Made by a program: the position numbers and the translations under genes
NCBI RefSeq assembly: GCF_000069185.1
Contig: NC_010397.1
Location: 4,402,001 to 4,466,000 of the forward strand
Direction of reading: 5' to 3'
DNA: 64,000 nt
From: Mycobacteroides abscessus ATCC 19977
Lineage (GTDB): Bacteria; Actinomycetota; Actinomycetes; Mycobacteriales; Mycobacteriaceae
Shown: positions 10,864-20,634 of the stretch, piece by piece
Position numbering within the stretch: the first letter of the stretch is position 1
Layout: each line of letters starts with the position of its first letter
Notes under the pieces: generated by a model
The model's database searches: none
Seen by the model: only the letters and a program-made list of their open reading frames with translations
What the model was told of the DNA's origin: nothing

Positions 10864-11826
10864 ATGAGCCTCTCGGGTGAAAATCATCGGGTAAGGGTTC
10901 TCGCACACTTTCCGTCCGGTCCACGGGTCCTCGAACAGCTTGCACCGCACGCCGATTGGCTTGATGTCCGCTTCTGCGCCGAAGATGACGACAACACGTT
11001 CTATGCCGAGCTGCCCGGTGCCGACGTGTTATGGCACGTCTTGCGTCCACTGTCGGCAGATGACGTCGCGAAGGGTGAACGGCTGCGGCTCATCCACAAG
11101 TTCGGCGCCGGGGTCAACACCATCGCGCTGGATGCCGCGGTGGAGCATGGGGTGGCCGTGGCCAACATGCCCGGCGCCAACGCCCCGTCGGTCGCCGAGG
11201 GGGCCCTGCTTCTGATGCTGGCGGCGTTACGGCAACTGCCCCGCCTGGACCGTGACATCCGCTCCGGCAACGGATGGCCCACCGATCAGTCCCTCGGCGA
11301 GAGTGTCCGCGATATCGGCTCCTGCACAATTGGATTGGTGGGCTACGGCAATATCGCCAAGTCCCTGGAGAAGATACTGCTGGCAATGGGCGCCACCGTG
11401 CTGCATACCAGCACCCGCGACGACGGCACCGCGGGCTGGCGCGGTCTGAATGACCTGCTGACCAGCAGCGATATCGTGTCGCTGCACCTCCCGCTCACCG
11501 AGGCCAGCACCGGGATGCTCGACAGCGCCGCCCTGAACCGCATGAAACCCGGATCAGTGCTGGTGAACACCTCACGCGGGGCGGTGGTCGATGAGGCGGC
11601 GCTGGTCAACGCGCTCCAGCAGGGCCCTCTTGGCGCTGCCGGTCTCGATGTCTTTGCCCAAGAGCCGGTTTCGCCAGAAAACCCACTCCTGGCGCTTCCG
11701 AATGTGGTGCTCACACCGCATGTCACCTGGTTCACCGCCGACACCATGACGCGCTACCTCCACCACGCCATCGACAACTGTCGGCGTATACATGAGGGGA
11801 TGCCGCTAGCTGACCGCGTGCGCTAG
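10864..11826 (+). CDS. D-2-hydroxyacid dehydrogenase, NAD-binding family
   Basis: 320 residues from the ATG at 10864, one base after the hydrolase stop; the frame is open further upstream but inside the hydrolase gene. The NAD domain has IGLVGYGNIAKSLEKILLAMG. The family's catalytic trio is visible as Arg in VNTSRGAVVDE, Glu in DVFAQEPVSPENPLL, and His in LTPHVTW. It should reduce a 2-keto acid or oxidise a D-2-hydroxy acid in the cytosol. Cotranscribed with the TetR regulator and hydrolase. Confidence 0.87.
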   Translation: MSLSGENHRVRVLAHFPSGPRVLEQLAPHADWLDVRFCAEDDDNTFYAELPGADVLWHVLRPLSADDVAKGERLRLIHKFGAGVNTIALDAAVEHGVAVANMPGANAPSVAEGALLLMLAALRQLPRLDRDIRSGNGWPTDQSLGESVRDIGSCTIGLVGYGNIAKSLEKILLAMGATVLHTSTRDDGTAGWRGLNDLLTSSDIVSLHLPLTEASTGMLDSAALNRMKPGSVLVNTSRGAVVDEAALVNALQQGPLGAAGLDVFAQEPVSPENPLLALPNVVLTPHVTWFTADTMTRYLHHAIDNCRRIHEGMPLADRVR

Positions 11827-11903
11827 GCTAGCGCCAAAGATTTACACTAGGCGCAATTCGTAAAGATTCGTGCAACGGATACCACAACGGCGTGGGAGGA
11901 CGA

Positions 11904-12755
11904 ATGGGAACAGCCGTACAACTCGCGGGCAAGGTCGTGGCCGTCACCGGCGGAGCGCGGGGCATCGGCCGGGCCATCGCCACGGCGTTCGCCGCCGAGG
12001 GCGCCAAGGTCGCTATCGGCGACATCGACAAAAAACTGTGCGAGAACACCGCGGCTGAGATCGGAAACAGCGCCATCGGCCTGCCGCTCGATGTCACCGA
12101 TCACGGCAGTTTCGAGGCCTTCTTCGACACCATCGCGGCCACCGTGGGGCCGGTCGACGTGATCGTGAACAACGCGGGCATCATGCCGATCACCCCGTTC
12201 GATGACGAATCCCTGGAATCCATCCAGCGCCAACTCGATATCAACGTGCGCGGAGTCATGTGGGGCAGCCAGCTCGCCATCAAGCGGATGAAGCCGCGCG
12301 GCGGTGGTGTGATCGTCAACATCGCCTCGGCCGCGGGCAAGGCGGGTTTCCCCGGGCTCGCGACCTACTGTGCGACCAAGCACGCCGTGGTGGGCCTCAG
12401 CGAAAGCCTGAGCCTGGAGTACGAACCCGCCGGAATCTCGGTGGTATGTGTGATGCCCGGCATGGTCAACACCGAGCTGATCTCCGGCCTAGACACCCAT
12501 TGGCTATTGAAAACCGTTGAACCAGAAGATATTGCGAATGCCGTCGTGAAAGCGGTACGCCGGGGCGTCTTCCCGGTTTTCGTTCCCAAGATGTTCGGCG
12601 GAATGTACCGGACCATGTCGGTGCTACCGCGCAGTACCGGCAAATTCTTGACCCGCAAGCTCGGCATCCAGGACTTCATGCTCAATGCCCATGGATCCGA
12701 TGCCCGCAAGGCCTACGAAGACCGCGCGAGCCACAGCGGGCCCAGCACCGAATAG
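11904..12755 (+). CDS. Short-chain dehydrogenase/reductase
   Basis: 283 residues from the ATG at 11904, preceded by GGGAGG; a GTG four codons earlier lies inside that ribosome site. VAVTGGARGIGRAIA is the cofactor loop, NNAGIM the NAG motif, with catalytic Ser in NIASAAGK and YCATKH as YxxxK. A basic, hydrophobic C-terminal segment (about 225-265) with FPVFVPKMFGGMYRTMSVLP suggests membrane association. It is followed 15 bp later by fadE6, suggesting a joint lipid oxidation or reduction role. Confidence 0.88.
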   Translation: MGTAVQLAGKVVAVTGGARGIGRAIATAFAAEGAKVAIGDIDKKLCENTAAEIGNSAIGLPLDVTDHGSFEAFFDTIAATVGPVDVIVNNAGIMPITPFDDESLESIQRQLDINVRGVMWGSQLAIKRMKPRGGGVIVNIASAAGKAGFPGLATYCATKHAVVGLSESLSLEYEPAGISVVCVMPGMVNTELISGLDTHWLLKTVEPEDIANAVVKAVRRGVFPVFVPKMFGGMYRTMSVLPRSTGKFLTRKLGIQDFMLNAHGSDARKAYEDRASHSGPSTE

Positions 12756-12770
12756 TGAGGAAGCATTCAG

Positions 12771-14954
12771 ATGCCGATCGCCATCAACAGTGAGCATGTA
12801 GCACTTGCGGATTCGGCACATGCGTTCGTCGAACGTGTTGTGCCCACCGAGCTGCTGCACGAGACACTCGAGACCCCGTTGCCGTGGCCTCCTCCGTTCT
12901 GGAAGAGCGCCGCCGATCAGGGCCTGACCTCCGTGCACCTCGCGGAATCGGTCGGCGGTCAGGGATTTGGCGCATTAGAGCTTGCCATCGTGGTGGCCGA
13001 GTTCGGTCGGGGCGCGGTGCCCGGGCCGTTCGTCCCCTCGGTGATCGCGAGCGCGCTCATCAGCGCACACGACCCCGATCATCCGCTGCTGAGCGACCTG
13101 GCCTCGGGCGCGTCCATCGCCACCTTCTCCTCCACGTCGTCGTTTACCGCGACGCCTGCCGGCGATGGCCTGAGCGTGGACGGGCAGGCACGCTCGGTGC
13201 TTTCGGCGACGTCCGCCACATATGTGGTGGCGCCGGTCGCCATCGACTCCGATCGGAGGTGGGTGGTACTGAGCGCCGACGATGTCACTCTTGACTCGCA
13301 GCAGAGCGTGGACCCCCTGCGACCGGTGGCGCATGTGACCGCGACCGCCGTGCAGGTTCCGGCCGATCGTGTGCTGAGCAACCTCACCGACGCTCGGGCC
13401 ACCAGCATCATCTCCACGATCGTGTCCGCCGAGGCCGTGGGCGTTGCCCGTTGGGCCACCGACACCGCGTCCGAATACGCCAAGGTGCGTGAGCAATTCG
13501 GCCGCCCCATCGGCCAATTCCAGGGCATCAAACACAAGTGCGCCACCATGGCGGCCGTCACCGAACGCGCCACCGCGGCCGTGTGGGATGCCGCTCGCGC
13601 TCTCGACGATGCCGACGAGAATCCGGGCGTGGTCGAATTCGCGGCCTCGGTGGCCGCGACGCTGGCACCGGCCGCGGCCCAGCAATGCGCGCAGGACTGC
13701 ATTCAGGTGCACGGCGGCATCGGCTACACCTGGGAACATGACGCCCACATCTACTACCGCAGAGCGCTGGGTCTCACTGCCGCTCTGGGCCGTTCCGGCG
13801 GGGCACCGGCAACCGTGGTGCGCACCGCCGTCGAACACGGCCTGCGCAAGGTTGACATCGATCTAGCGCCGGAGACCGAGGCCCTGCGCGCGGAAATCCG
13901 TGCCGAGGTCGCCGCTCTCAAAGAGATCCCGTCCGGCAAGCGCAACACCGCCATCGCCGAAGGCGGATGGGTGCTGCCGTATCTGCCCACCCCGTGGGGT
14001 CGTGCCGCCTCCCCCGTCGAGCAGGTGATCATCTCCCAGGAGTTCCTTACCGGAAAGGTGCGCCGCCCTCAGCTCGGCATCGCCACCTGGCTGGTGCCGT
14101 CCATCGTCGCGTATGGCACCGAAGAACAAAAGCAGCGGTTCCTTCCTCCCACGTTCCGCGGCGAGATGATGTGGTGCCAGCTGTTTTCCGAGCCGGGCGC
14201 GGGATCGGATCTGGCGGGCCTGTCCACCAAGGCGGTCAAGGTCGAGGGTGGCTGGCGCCTCACCGGCCAGAAGATCTGGACATCGGTGGCTCAGTTCGCC
14301 GACTGGGGTGCCTGCCTGGCCAGGACGGACCCCAGCGCCCCCAAGCACAACGGCATCACCTACTTCCTCGTCGACATGAAGAGTGAAGGAGTCACCGTTC
14401 GACCGTTGCGCGAGATGACCGGCGGCGCGCTATTCAACGAGGTCTTCATCGACGACGTGTTCGTGCCGGACGAGTTGGTGGTCGGCGAGGTCAACCGCGG
14501 CTGGGAGGTCAGCCGCAACACGCTGACCGCGGAACGCGTTTCCATCGGCAGCTCGGATCTGCCATTCCTGGCCAGCCTGGACGACCTGGTGGCGTTCGTC
14601 GGCACGCACGACCTCGGCGAGGTGGCACGCGATCGCGCCGGACAGCTCATCGCCGAAGGACACGGGGTGAAGCTACTCAACTTGCGCTCCACACTGCTGA
14701 CCCTCGCCGGTGGTGACCCGATGCCGTCGGCGGCGGTGTCCAAGCTCCTTGGCATGCGCACCGGGCAGGGGTACGCCGAGTTCGTGGTGAATCATTTCGG
14801 GCAAGACGGCGCCATCGGCGATTCCGAACAGGAACAAGGCCGCTGGGCGGACTATCTTCTAGCTAGCCGTGCCACCACTATCTACGGCGGCACCTCCGAG
14901 GTGCAGCTCAACATCATTGCCGAGCGACTGTTAGGACTGCCGCGTGACCCGTAA
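12771..14954 (+). CDS. fadE6: Acyl-CoA dehydrogenase with two fused ACAD domains, FadE6-like
   Basis: At 727 residues this is about twice the usual acyl-CoA dehydrogenase. Domain one (about 1-350) ends in QVHGGIGYTWEHDAHIYYRRA. Domain two (about 375-727) has MMWCQLFSEPGAGSDLAGL, GQKIWTS, and the terminal [25 protein letters not shown]. Such duplicated flavoproteins are typical of mycobacterial FadE6 (Rv0271c), and the flanking FadD2, TetR and hydrolase genes support the assignment. It should introduce an alpha-beta double bond in an acyl-CoA; substrate not defined. The 3' end overlaps the next hydrolase by 11 bp. Confidence 0.88.
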   Translation: MPIAINSEHVALADSAHAFVERVVPTELLHETLETPLPWPPPFWKSAADQGLTSVHLAESVGGQGFGALELAIVVAEFGRGAVPGPFVPSVIASALISAHDPDHPLLSDLASGASIATFSSTSSFTATPAGDGLSVDGQARSVLSATSATYVVAPVAIDSDRRWVVLSADDVTLDSQQSVDPLRPVAHVTATAVQVPADRVLSNLTDARATSIISTIVSAEAVGVARWATDTASEYAKVREQFGRPIGQFQGIKHKCATMAAVTERATAAVWDAARALDDADENPGVVEFAASVAATLAPAAAQQCAQDCIQVHGGIGYTWEHDAHIYYRRALGLTAALGRSGGAPATVVRTAVEHGLRKVDIDLAPETEALRAEIRAEVAALKEIPSGKRNTAIAEGGWVLPYLPTPWGRAASPVEQVIISQEFLTGKVRRPQLGIATWLVPSIVAYGTEEQKQRFLPPTFRGEMMWCQLFSEPGAGSDLAGLSTKAVKVEGGWRLTGQKIWTSVAQFADWGACLARTDPSAPKHNGITYFLVDMKSEGVTVRPLREMTGGALFNEVFIDDVFVPDELVVGEVNRGWEVSRNTLTAERVSIGSSDLPFLASLDDLVAFVGTHDLGEVARDRAGQLIAEGHGVKLLNLRSTLLTLAGGDPMPSAAVSKLLGMRTGQGYAEFVVNHFGQDGAIGDSEQEQGRWADYLLASRATTIYGGTSEVQLNIIAERLLGLPRDP

Positions 14955-15882
14955 TACCGCTACCGAAACCGCGTGGCGCCAGCATGAGGGATTCTTCACC
15001 GCGGGCGATGGCACCCGAATCGGATTCTCCGACACCGGGAACCGTAAGGCGCCCACCACCGTGCTGTTCCTGCACGGCTGGACCCAGAACCGCGAGGCCT
15101 GGGACGACGTCGCCGGCCCGCTGCACGAACGTGATCCGGAGCTGCGCATCATCGCGCTCGACCACCGTGGACACGGCAAGTCCGACGCCGCTCCCGAGGG
15201 CACAGTCAACGTTCGTCAACTCGCCACGGATGCTGCCGACTTCATCAACGCCCAGATTCCCGCCGGGCAGATCGTGATCGTCGGGCATTCGATGGGCGGC
15301 ATGACCATGATGGGCCTGGGCGAATACCACCCCGACCTGGTGGCTCAACGGATTTCCGGTGCGGTCTTCGTTGCCACGTCGGCTGGCCGGCTCCTGCACC
15401 GCCTCCGGGTGGTTCCACCGGTCTTCCAGGTCGTCAAGGCGGTGATACTGGGCGTCGTGGCGCAGGGCTGGTTCCTGCAGCAGGGTTACCTCATGCGCCC
15501 GATCATCTCGACGCTGGTATTCGGACGCGATCCGCGCCCCTACGACGTCGGCCGGGTATGGGATCAGATCCGCTCGGGCACCCCGCGTAGCTACAAGGAT
15601 GCCGCGGAGAGCATGGTGCTGCATGAGGATCTGACCGAGGGCCTGAGCGCCTATCGGGGCATGCCGACGGCAGTACTGGCCGGCGACCGCGACTTCCTCA
15701 CCCCGGCAGGCGATTCCCGCATTATTGCCGCAGCCTTGCAGACCAACGAACTGCGCACCTACCCGGGCTCGGGCCATATGCTGCCCAACGAGCGCTCCAG
15801 CGAGGTCGTCAACGAGATCGTGACGGTGCTGGAAGCCCTGGGGCAGCCGGCCGCCCCGGTTACCCGGGAATCCGCCGGCTAG
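14944..15882 (+). CDS. Alpha/beta hydrolase
   Basis: 312 residues starting with GTG at 14944, inside the end of fadE6, so translation is coupled. [45 protein letters not shown] (nucleophile Ser), AGDRDFLTP (acid) and GSGHMLPNE (His) give a complete catalytic triad. A hydrophobic lid runs from about 135 to 185. An esterase, thioesterase or epoxide-type hydrolase is possible; coupling to the dehydrogenase favours an acyl substrate. Confidence 0.85.
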   Translation: MTRNTATETAWRQHEGFFTAGDGTRIGFSDTGNRKAPTTVLFLHGWTQNREAWDDVAGPLHERDPELRIIALDHRGHGKSDAAPEGTVNVRQLATDAADFINAQIPAGQIVIVGHSMGGMTMMGLGEYHPDLVAQRISGAVFVATSAGRLLHRLRVVPPVFQVVKAVILGVVAQGWFLQQGYLMRPIISTLVFGRDPRPYDVGRVWDQIRSGTPRSYKDAAESMVLHEDLTEGLSAYRGMPTAVLAGDRDFLTPAGDSRIIAAALQTNELRTYPGSGHMLPNERSSEVVNEIVTVLEALGQPAAPVTRESAG

Positions 15883-16343
15883 CTGTACCGGGCCTGAAGT
15901 CGCCGCAGAGTGGCCTCGATCCCCTTCGCGTTCGCCTTGACGAAGCCGGGAAGTTTGTAGTTCAGCAGGCTCTGGATCGGTCCGGCATTCCGGAAGTCGA
16001 ATGTCTCGGTGACGCGGGTGCTGGTCGGCGACAACGCGACGAACTCCCACCGCCATCGGTGGCCCAGAGGATGACGCCATTCGACAACTTTGTCGGGGTC
16101 CAACTCGGTGACGGTGCTGGTGATGCGGTACGGAAGCCCGAACATCCGCATGCCAGTGGAGAATCGTGAGCCAACCTGAAGATGGTCGGGCGTACGGATG
16201 TTTTGGCCCACCGTGCCGGAACCGTCGAGTTCATGATGGCGCCGCGGATCCGCCGCAATGGCGAACAATTCCGTTGCCGGGGCGGATACTTCGACTGAGC
16301 GGCTGATCTGCTGCGGGCCTGGGTCTACTACCGATACGGACAT
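15879..16343 (-). CDS. SRPBCC family (polyketide cyclase/START-like) protein
   Basis: This 154-residue protein has the helix-grip pattern of mycobacterial SRPBCC proteins: [31 protein letters not shown] at the start, [16 protein letters not shown] in the middle, and a C-terminal helix ending LRRLQARYS. Family members bind a hydrophobic ligand in a central cavity, and no catalytic residue can be identified. Its stop shares a CTAG with the convergent hydrolase stop. It lies 30 bp after the start of the saccharopine-dehydrogenase-like gene on the same strand, so the two may be cotranscribed. Confidence 0.82.
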   Translation of the reverse strand: MSVSVVDPGPQQISRSVEVSAPATELFAIAADPRRHHELDGSGTVGQNIRTPDHLQVGSRFSTGMRMFGLPYRITSTVTELDPDKVVEWRHPLGHRWRWEFVALSPTSTRVTETFDFRNAGPIQSLLNYKLPGFVKANAKGIEATLRRLQARYS

Positions 16344-16373
16344 ACCTGCACTCCAATCATTTGGCGGAGAGTC

Positions 16374-17621
16374 TTAGAGCCGTTCAACCTCGACGGTCAC
16401 ACCCCGGGCGGCACGCAGCCGTTCGAGTAAGGGGTCGCCCATGGCCGCCGCGGGCGTCAAAACGCCCAGCCGGTCCGGCAGTTCAGTGCGATCCAAGGCC
16501 AAGGTCAGGCCGCTCTCGCCAAGCAGCACGGCGGTCGCCTTGTAGCCGGGGTCACCTTCCTGAGCGATGATCGCCCGATACCGCACACCCTCGGTTGTGG
16601 TGGTGTAGGTCTCCACCCGATAGTGGCCCCGTTCCCGGGTACGTTCACTCGGCCCGGTTCCCGGCTTCGGAAGTACGCGCTGGGCAATGAATTTCGGCAG
16701 CGGCACACGTGTTCCTAGACCGAAGCCAACCGTCAGGGCTCCGGTTACCGCGGCCGCCGCCACCGGGGCCACTACCGAGCTGCCCAAACTCATCGCCTCG
16801 CGGTACCGCATCCGGGTGCCGTATGCCCAATCGAGCAGCGCGTTGCTGCGACGCACAATCCTGGTGTTGACGGGGCCCATGAAGAACGCGCCCAGCCATT
16901 TGCCCGTCAACTCGGGCGCAACGGATTCGCCGCGCAATGTCTGAAATTCGCGCTGCCGGCCCACCTCGGGTTCGGCCGGACGATCCGGGCTCAGCGAGTA
17001 GGGATCCTGCGCGTTGCGGCGCACTTCCGGGTCTTCGGCACTGGCCTCCATCACCTCCACCATCGACGCCGCCGTGCCACCGCTGACTCCGCCCCGGAAC
17101 TTGCTCAGCACATACGTGGTGTCAAGAAGCTCGCCGGTGCCATCTTCCTGCGCCCGCCGGTACAGTGCGTACACACTCAAATCCGATGGGATGGAGTCGA
17201 ATCCGCAGCAGTGGACAATCCGGGCGCCGGTGTCTGCTGCCTGCTTGCCGTATACGTCGATGCTTTCCCGGACAAAGTTGACCTCGCCGGTCAGATCCGC
17301 GTAGTCGGTGCCCGCCTCGGCGCACGCGGCCACCAGCGGGAGCCCGTACTTTGTGTACGGCCCGACCGTGGTCAACACCACCTGTGTGGATGCCGCCATG
17401 GCCGCCAGCGTCGCGGGCCGCGTCGTGTCGGCTTCGATCAGCGGCCAGTCCCGCGCGGCGGGGCCGCAAGCATCACGCACGGCGGCGAGCTTTTCGGTGC
17501 TACGCCCGGCCAGCGCGATCCGCGCACCGGTGGCCTCCACCCGTCCAGCCAAGTACAGAGCCGTCAGCTTCCCGACGTATCCCGTTGCCCCGTACAGCAC
17601 GATGTCGTGTTCGCGGGACAT
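16374..17621 (-). CDS. Saccharopine dehydrogenase-like NAD(P)-binding reductase
   Basis: This 415-residue protein has the Rossmann start DIVLYGATGYVGKLTALYLA, then LAGRSTEKLAAVR, TTVGPYTKYGLPLVAACAEAGTDYADLTGE and HCCGFDSIPSDLSVY. This is the family of mycobacterial trans-acting enoyl reductases (Rv2953, Rv2449c types) and related lipid-modifying reductases. A hydrophobic stretch around 285-315 suggests membrane contact. It follows fadD2 by 3 bp on the same strand, which links it to activated acyl chains. The exact reaction is not known. Confidence 0.82.
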   Translation of the reverse strand: MSREHDIVLYGATGYVGKLTALYLAGRVEATGARIALAGRSTEKLAAVRDACGPAARDWPLIEADTTRPATLAAMAASTQVVLTTVGPYTKYGLPLVAACAEAGTDYADLTGEVNFVRESIDVYGKQAADTGARIVHCCGFDSIPSDLSVYALYRRAQEDGTGELLDTTYVLSKFRGGVSGGTAASMVEVMEASAEDPEVRRNAQDPYSLSPDRPAEPEVGRQREFQTLRGESVAPELTGKWLGAFFMGPVNTRIVRRSNALLDWAYGTRMRYREAMSLGSSVVAPVAAAAVTGALTVGFGLGTRVPLPKFIAQRVLPKPGTGPSERTRERGHYRVETYTTTTEGVRYRAIIAQEGDPGYKATAVLLGESGLTLALDRTELPDRLGVLTPAAAMGDPLLERLRAARGVTVEVERL

Positions 17622-17624
17622 TGG

Positions 17625-19295
17625 CTACACCTCCAGCTCGCGCAGCTCACGCTTGAGAATCTTTCCGGATGGGTTGCGCGGCAAGACATCCAGAAACACG
17701 ACGTCGCGCGGCACCTTGTATCGGGCCAGATTATCGCGCACATAGGCGCGGATGCCGTCGGCGTCCACGGTCGAGTCGGGATGGCGGACCACGAACGCAC
17801 GCAGCCGTGCGCCCCATTCCGGATCGTCCACCCCGAGCGCCGTGGCCTCAATGACCTCCGGATGCCCGCTGATCAGGTCTTCGACCTCGGCGGGGAACAC
17901 GTTCTCACCGCCCGAGACAATCATCTCGTCATCACGGCCGGAGACGTAGAGCAGTCCATGCTCGTCGAAGTAGCCGACGTCGCCACTGGACATGAGGCCG
18001 TCGATGATCTGCTTGTGTCCGCCGCCGGTGTAACCGTCGAACGGGATCGCGTTACTGACGAAGATGCGCCCGACCGTTCCCTGTGAGACCGGTTTGCCTT
18101 CGTCGTCAAGGATTTTCACGGTCGCGCCCTTGACCACCGGGCCCACTGTGGACGGGTTGATGGCCAGATCCTGGGGCCGCGCGATGGTGGCGAACGCCAC
18201 CTCGGTGGACCCGTACAGGTTGTAGATGACCGGCCCCAGGGTGTCCATCGCCCGGGAGGCCAATTCGCCGCCCAGCTGCGATCCGGACACGAAAACGATA
18301 CGCAGGGACGATAAGTCGGGCTTCACGGACAACTCGTCGAGAGCATTGAGCAGGCGATTGAGCATCACCGGCACCACCACGATCGCGGTGACCTTGAACT
18401 TCTCGACATCGGCAAGCACGTTCTCGGGCTTGAACTTCCGGCGCAGGATCAGGGTACATCCCAGCGTCAGCGCCAGGCTCTGGTGCAGATAACCCAATGC
18501 GTGGAACATCGGTGCGGGCACCGAGGTGACCTCGCCCGAACGGAACGGGACATGCGAGAACATGCCGCCGACGGGCGCCAGGGTCAGCGCCAGCTTGCGC
18601 GGGGCTCCCTTGGGCGTGCCGGTGGTGCCGCTGGTGAGAATCACCAACGACGAGTACTTCGAAGGACGCGGAGCCGGCGAGGTGCTGTTGCGCTTGATCA
18701 CCGACGCGATGGTCTCGTCGGTCGAGGCCGGCTGGTCCGGGTTGTCCGGGTTGGTCGGCAACGCCATGATCCGGCCCAGCTCGGGGCTGTACCCGTCCAG
18801 GAACTCGGCGTACTCGGCGTCATAGATCAGGACACGGGCGCCTTCACGCTCGGCGACCTCCTTGGTCTGCGGCCCCGAGAAGTCGGTGTTGAGCAAGATG
18901 ACGCGGGCACCTGCGCGATGCGCGGCATAGTTGGCGATGATGAACCAGCGGTGGTTGCGCGCCAGGATCGCGACGCCGTCGCCGCCCTTGATCCCGAGCC
19001 GATTCAGGCCGTGCGCCAGGGCGTTCACCGCGTCGTTCAGTTCGGCGTAGGTGATGGACCCCTCGTCATCGATGATCGCGGTCCGCGATGGGCTGCGGTG
19101 CGCCCCGAACGCGGGCACCGCGCCGATCTCGCCGAACCGGTAAAAGTCGCGAACGAGGCCCGCCAGCACGTTCGGCGGATCCAATTTGAGCATCCCCGCC
19201 TCGATGACCTTGCGAAGATAATGCAGCTCAGCGCCACCGCGCTTCGCAAGGGTCTGAAGTTTCGAGAAGAGCGGCCGTTCGGCGGTGATCGACAT
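17625..19295 (-). CDS. fadD2: Fatty-acid-CoA ligase FadD2-like
   Basis: 556 residues from the ATG at 19295 (MSITAERPLFSK); the frame is open 20 codons further but without support. Adenylate-forming motifs: ILTSGTTGTPKGAPR (P-loop), YNLYGSTEVAFATIA, SGDVGYFDEHGLLYVSGRDDEMIVSGGENVFP, and PRNPSGKILKREL with the catalytic Lys. It activates a carboxylic acid with ATP and CoA. Length and neighbours (LigD-type polymerase on one side, FadE6 on the other) match the Rv0269c-Rv0271c region, from which I take the name. Confidence 0.82.
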   Translation of the reverse strand: MSITAERPLFSKLQTLAKRGGAELHYLRKVIEAGMLKLDPPNVLAGLVRDFYRFGEIGAVPAFGAHRSPSRTAIIDDEGSITYAELNDAVNALAHGLNRLGIKGGDGVAILARNHRWFIIANYAAHRAGARVILLNTDFSGPQTKEVAEREGARVLIYDAEYAEFLDGYSPELGRIMALPTNPDNPDQPASTDETIASVIKRNSTSPAPRPSKYSSLVILTSGTTGTPKGAPRKLALTLAPVGGMFSHVPFRSGEVTSVPAPMFHALGYLHQSLALTLGCTLILRRKFKPENVLADVEKFKVTAIVVVPVMLNRLLNALDELSVKPDLSSLRIVFVSGSQLGGELASRAMDTLGPVIYNLYGSTEVAFATIARPQDLAINPSTVGPVVKGATVKILDDEGKPVSQGTVGRIFVSNAIPFDGYTGGGHKQIIDGLMSSGDVGYFDEHGLLYVSGRDDEMIVSGGENVFPAEVEDLISGHPEVIEATALGVDDPEWGARLRAFVVRHPDSTVDADGIRAYVRDNLARYKVPRDVVFLDVLPRNPSGKILKRELRELEV

Positions 19296-19404
19296 GATCG
19301 ACAGCCTATGTGACCTCCCTCTCAACGGCACAGCCAACCGGTCGGTCGGGGGCACGTCACGAAGTACGCCCAGGAAAGTCGGTCTGCGGCCCTACGATGG
19401 CGCC

Positions 19405-20634
19405 ATGGCGGATGGTCTTCGCGCAAGCGGCTCATCCAAGGCAGACCTTGTGCTGCAGGTCGCGGGGCGCGATGTCACCATCACGCACCCGGATAAAGTG
19501 ATTTTTCCCGACTCGGGCATCACCAAGGGCAACCTGGTCCACTACTACCTCGATGTCGCAGAGGGAGCGCTGCGCGGGGTACGCGACCGGCCCATGATCT
19601 TGAAGCGGTTCGTCAAGGGCATCGCGCAGGAGGCGGTGTTTCAGAAGCGCGTGCCGGAAAAGCGCCCGGATTGGATCGCCTCGGCCGAGCTGCACTATGC
19701 GCGCGGGACCTCCGCCCGGGAGGCCGTCGTCACCGATGCGGCATCGCTGGCCTGGGTGGTCAATCTCGGCTGTGTCGATCTCAATCCGCATCCGGTGCGT
19801 GCCGATGACCTGGACCACCCCGACGAGCTGCGCATCGACCTGGACCCGGTGCCGGGGGTGCCATGGAGCCAGATCCTGGATGTCGCGTTTGTCGTTCGCG
19901 GGGTGTTGGAAGATCACGGGCTGACCGCCTGGCCCAAGACGTCCGGTTCCCGGGGCTTTCACATCTATGCCCCGGTCGCACGGCGGTGGACGTACCGGGA
20001 ACTGCGGCTGGCCGCCGAGACGGTGGCCCGCGAGGTTGAACGCCGCGCCCCCGAACTGGCGACCAGCCGCTGGTGGAAGGAGGAGCGCCATGGGGTGTTC
20101 GTCGACTTCAACCAGAACGCGAAGGACCGTACTGTCGCCTCTGCCTATTCGGTGCGTGCCACCCCGGATGCCCGGGTGTCGACTCCGCTGCGCTGGGACG
20201 AGGTGGCCGGCTGCCGCCCCGAGTCCTTCACCCTGCACACGGTGCGAGAACGGTTCGCCGATATCGATGACCCCTGGCGGGGCATGGACGATGCGACCGG
20301 GACACTCGATCAGCTGCTGGAGTTGGCCGCCGAGCTGGGGCCCGCGGAAAAGGCGCCCAAGGGTGCCTCGCGTGACGGACGCCGCCGGCCGACGATGCCC
20401 CTCATCGAAATCGCGAGGACCAAGACCAAGCCAGAAGCCCAAGCAGCCCTTGATGTCTGGCGCGATACCTATCCACGAGTGGCCGGTCTACTTGAACCAC
20501 AAGACATTCTGATCGACGGTATGCGCGGGCCGAGCTCCGTCTGGTACCGGGTGCGGATCAACCTGGTACATGTCCCCGAAGGACAAAGGCCCGCACAGGA
20601 GGAGCTGATCGCCGACTACTCGCCGTGGAGCTAG
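19405..20634 (+). CDS. Stand-alone LigD-type polymerase/primase domain protein (PolD2-like)
   Basis: 409 residues from the ATG at 19405. THPDKVIFPDSGITKGNLVHYYLDVA, MILKRFVKGI, ELRIDLDP (the DxD metal-binding acidic pair), WPKTSGSRGFHIYAPV and KDRTVASAYSVRATPDARVSTPLRWDEV are the motifs of the archaeo-eukaryotic primase-type polymerase domain of LigD. No ligase or nuclease domain is present. Mycobacteria carry such autonomous polymerases (Rv3730c and Rv0269c types), which add ribo- or deoxynucleotides in repair. Divergent from fadD2, as in M. tuberculosis. Confidence 0.87.
   Translation: MADGLRASGSSKADLVLQVAGRDVTITHPDKVIFPDSGITKGNLVHYYLDVAEGALRGVRDRPMILKRFVKGIAQEAVFQKRVPEKRPDWIASAELHYARGTSAREAVVTDAASLAWVVNLGCVDLNPHPVRADDLDHPDELRIDLDPVPGVPWSQILDVAFVVRGVLEDHGLTAWPKTSGSRGFHIYAPVARRWTYRELRLAAETVAREVERRAPELATSRWWKEERHGVFVDFNQNAKDRTVASAYSVRATPDARVSTPLRWDEVAGCRPESFTLHTVRERFADIDDPWRGMDDATGTLDQLLELAAELGPAEKAPKGASRDGRRRPTMPLIEIARTKTKPEAQAALDVWRDTYPRVAGLLEPQDILIDGMRGPSSVWYRVRINLVHVPEGQRPAQEELIADYSPWS

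Noticed and set aside
11841..11864. TTTAC ... GTAAA inverted repeat before the SDR gene
   Set aside because: Arms of only 5 bp with a 14-bp spacer; could be chance in an AT-richer promoter region.
12975..13838. 287-codon minus-strand frame inside fadE6
   Set aside because: Antisense shadow rich in Arg, Gly and His, within a conserved acyl-CoA dehydrogenase.
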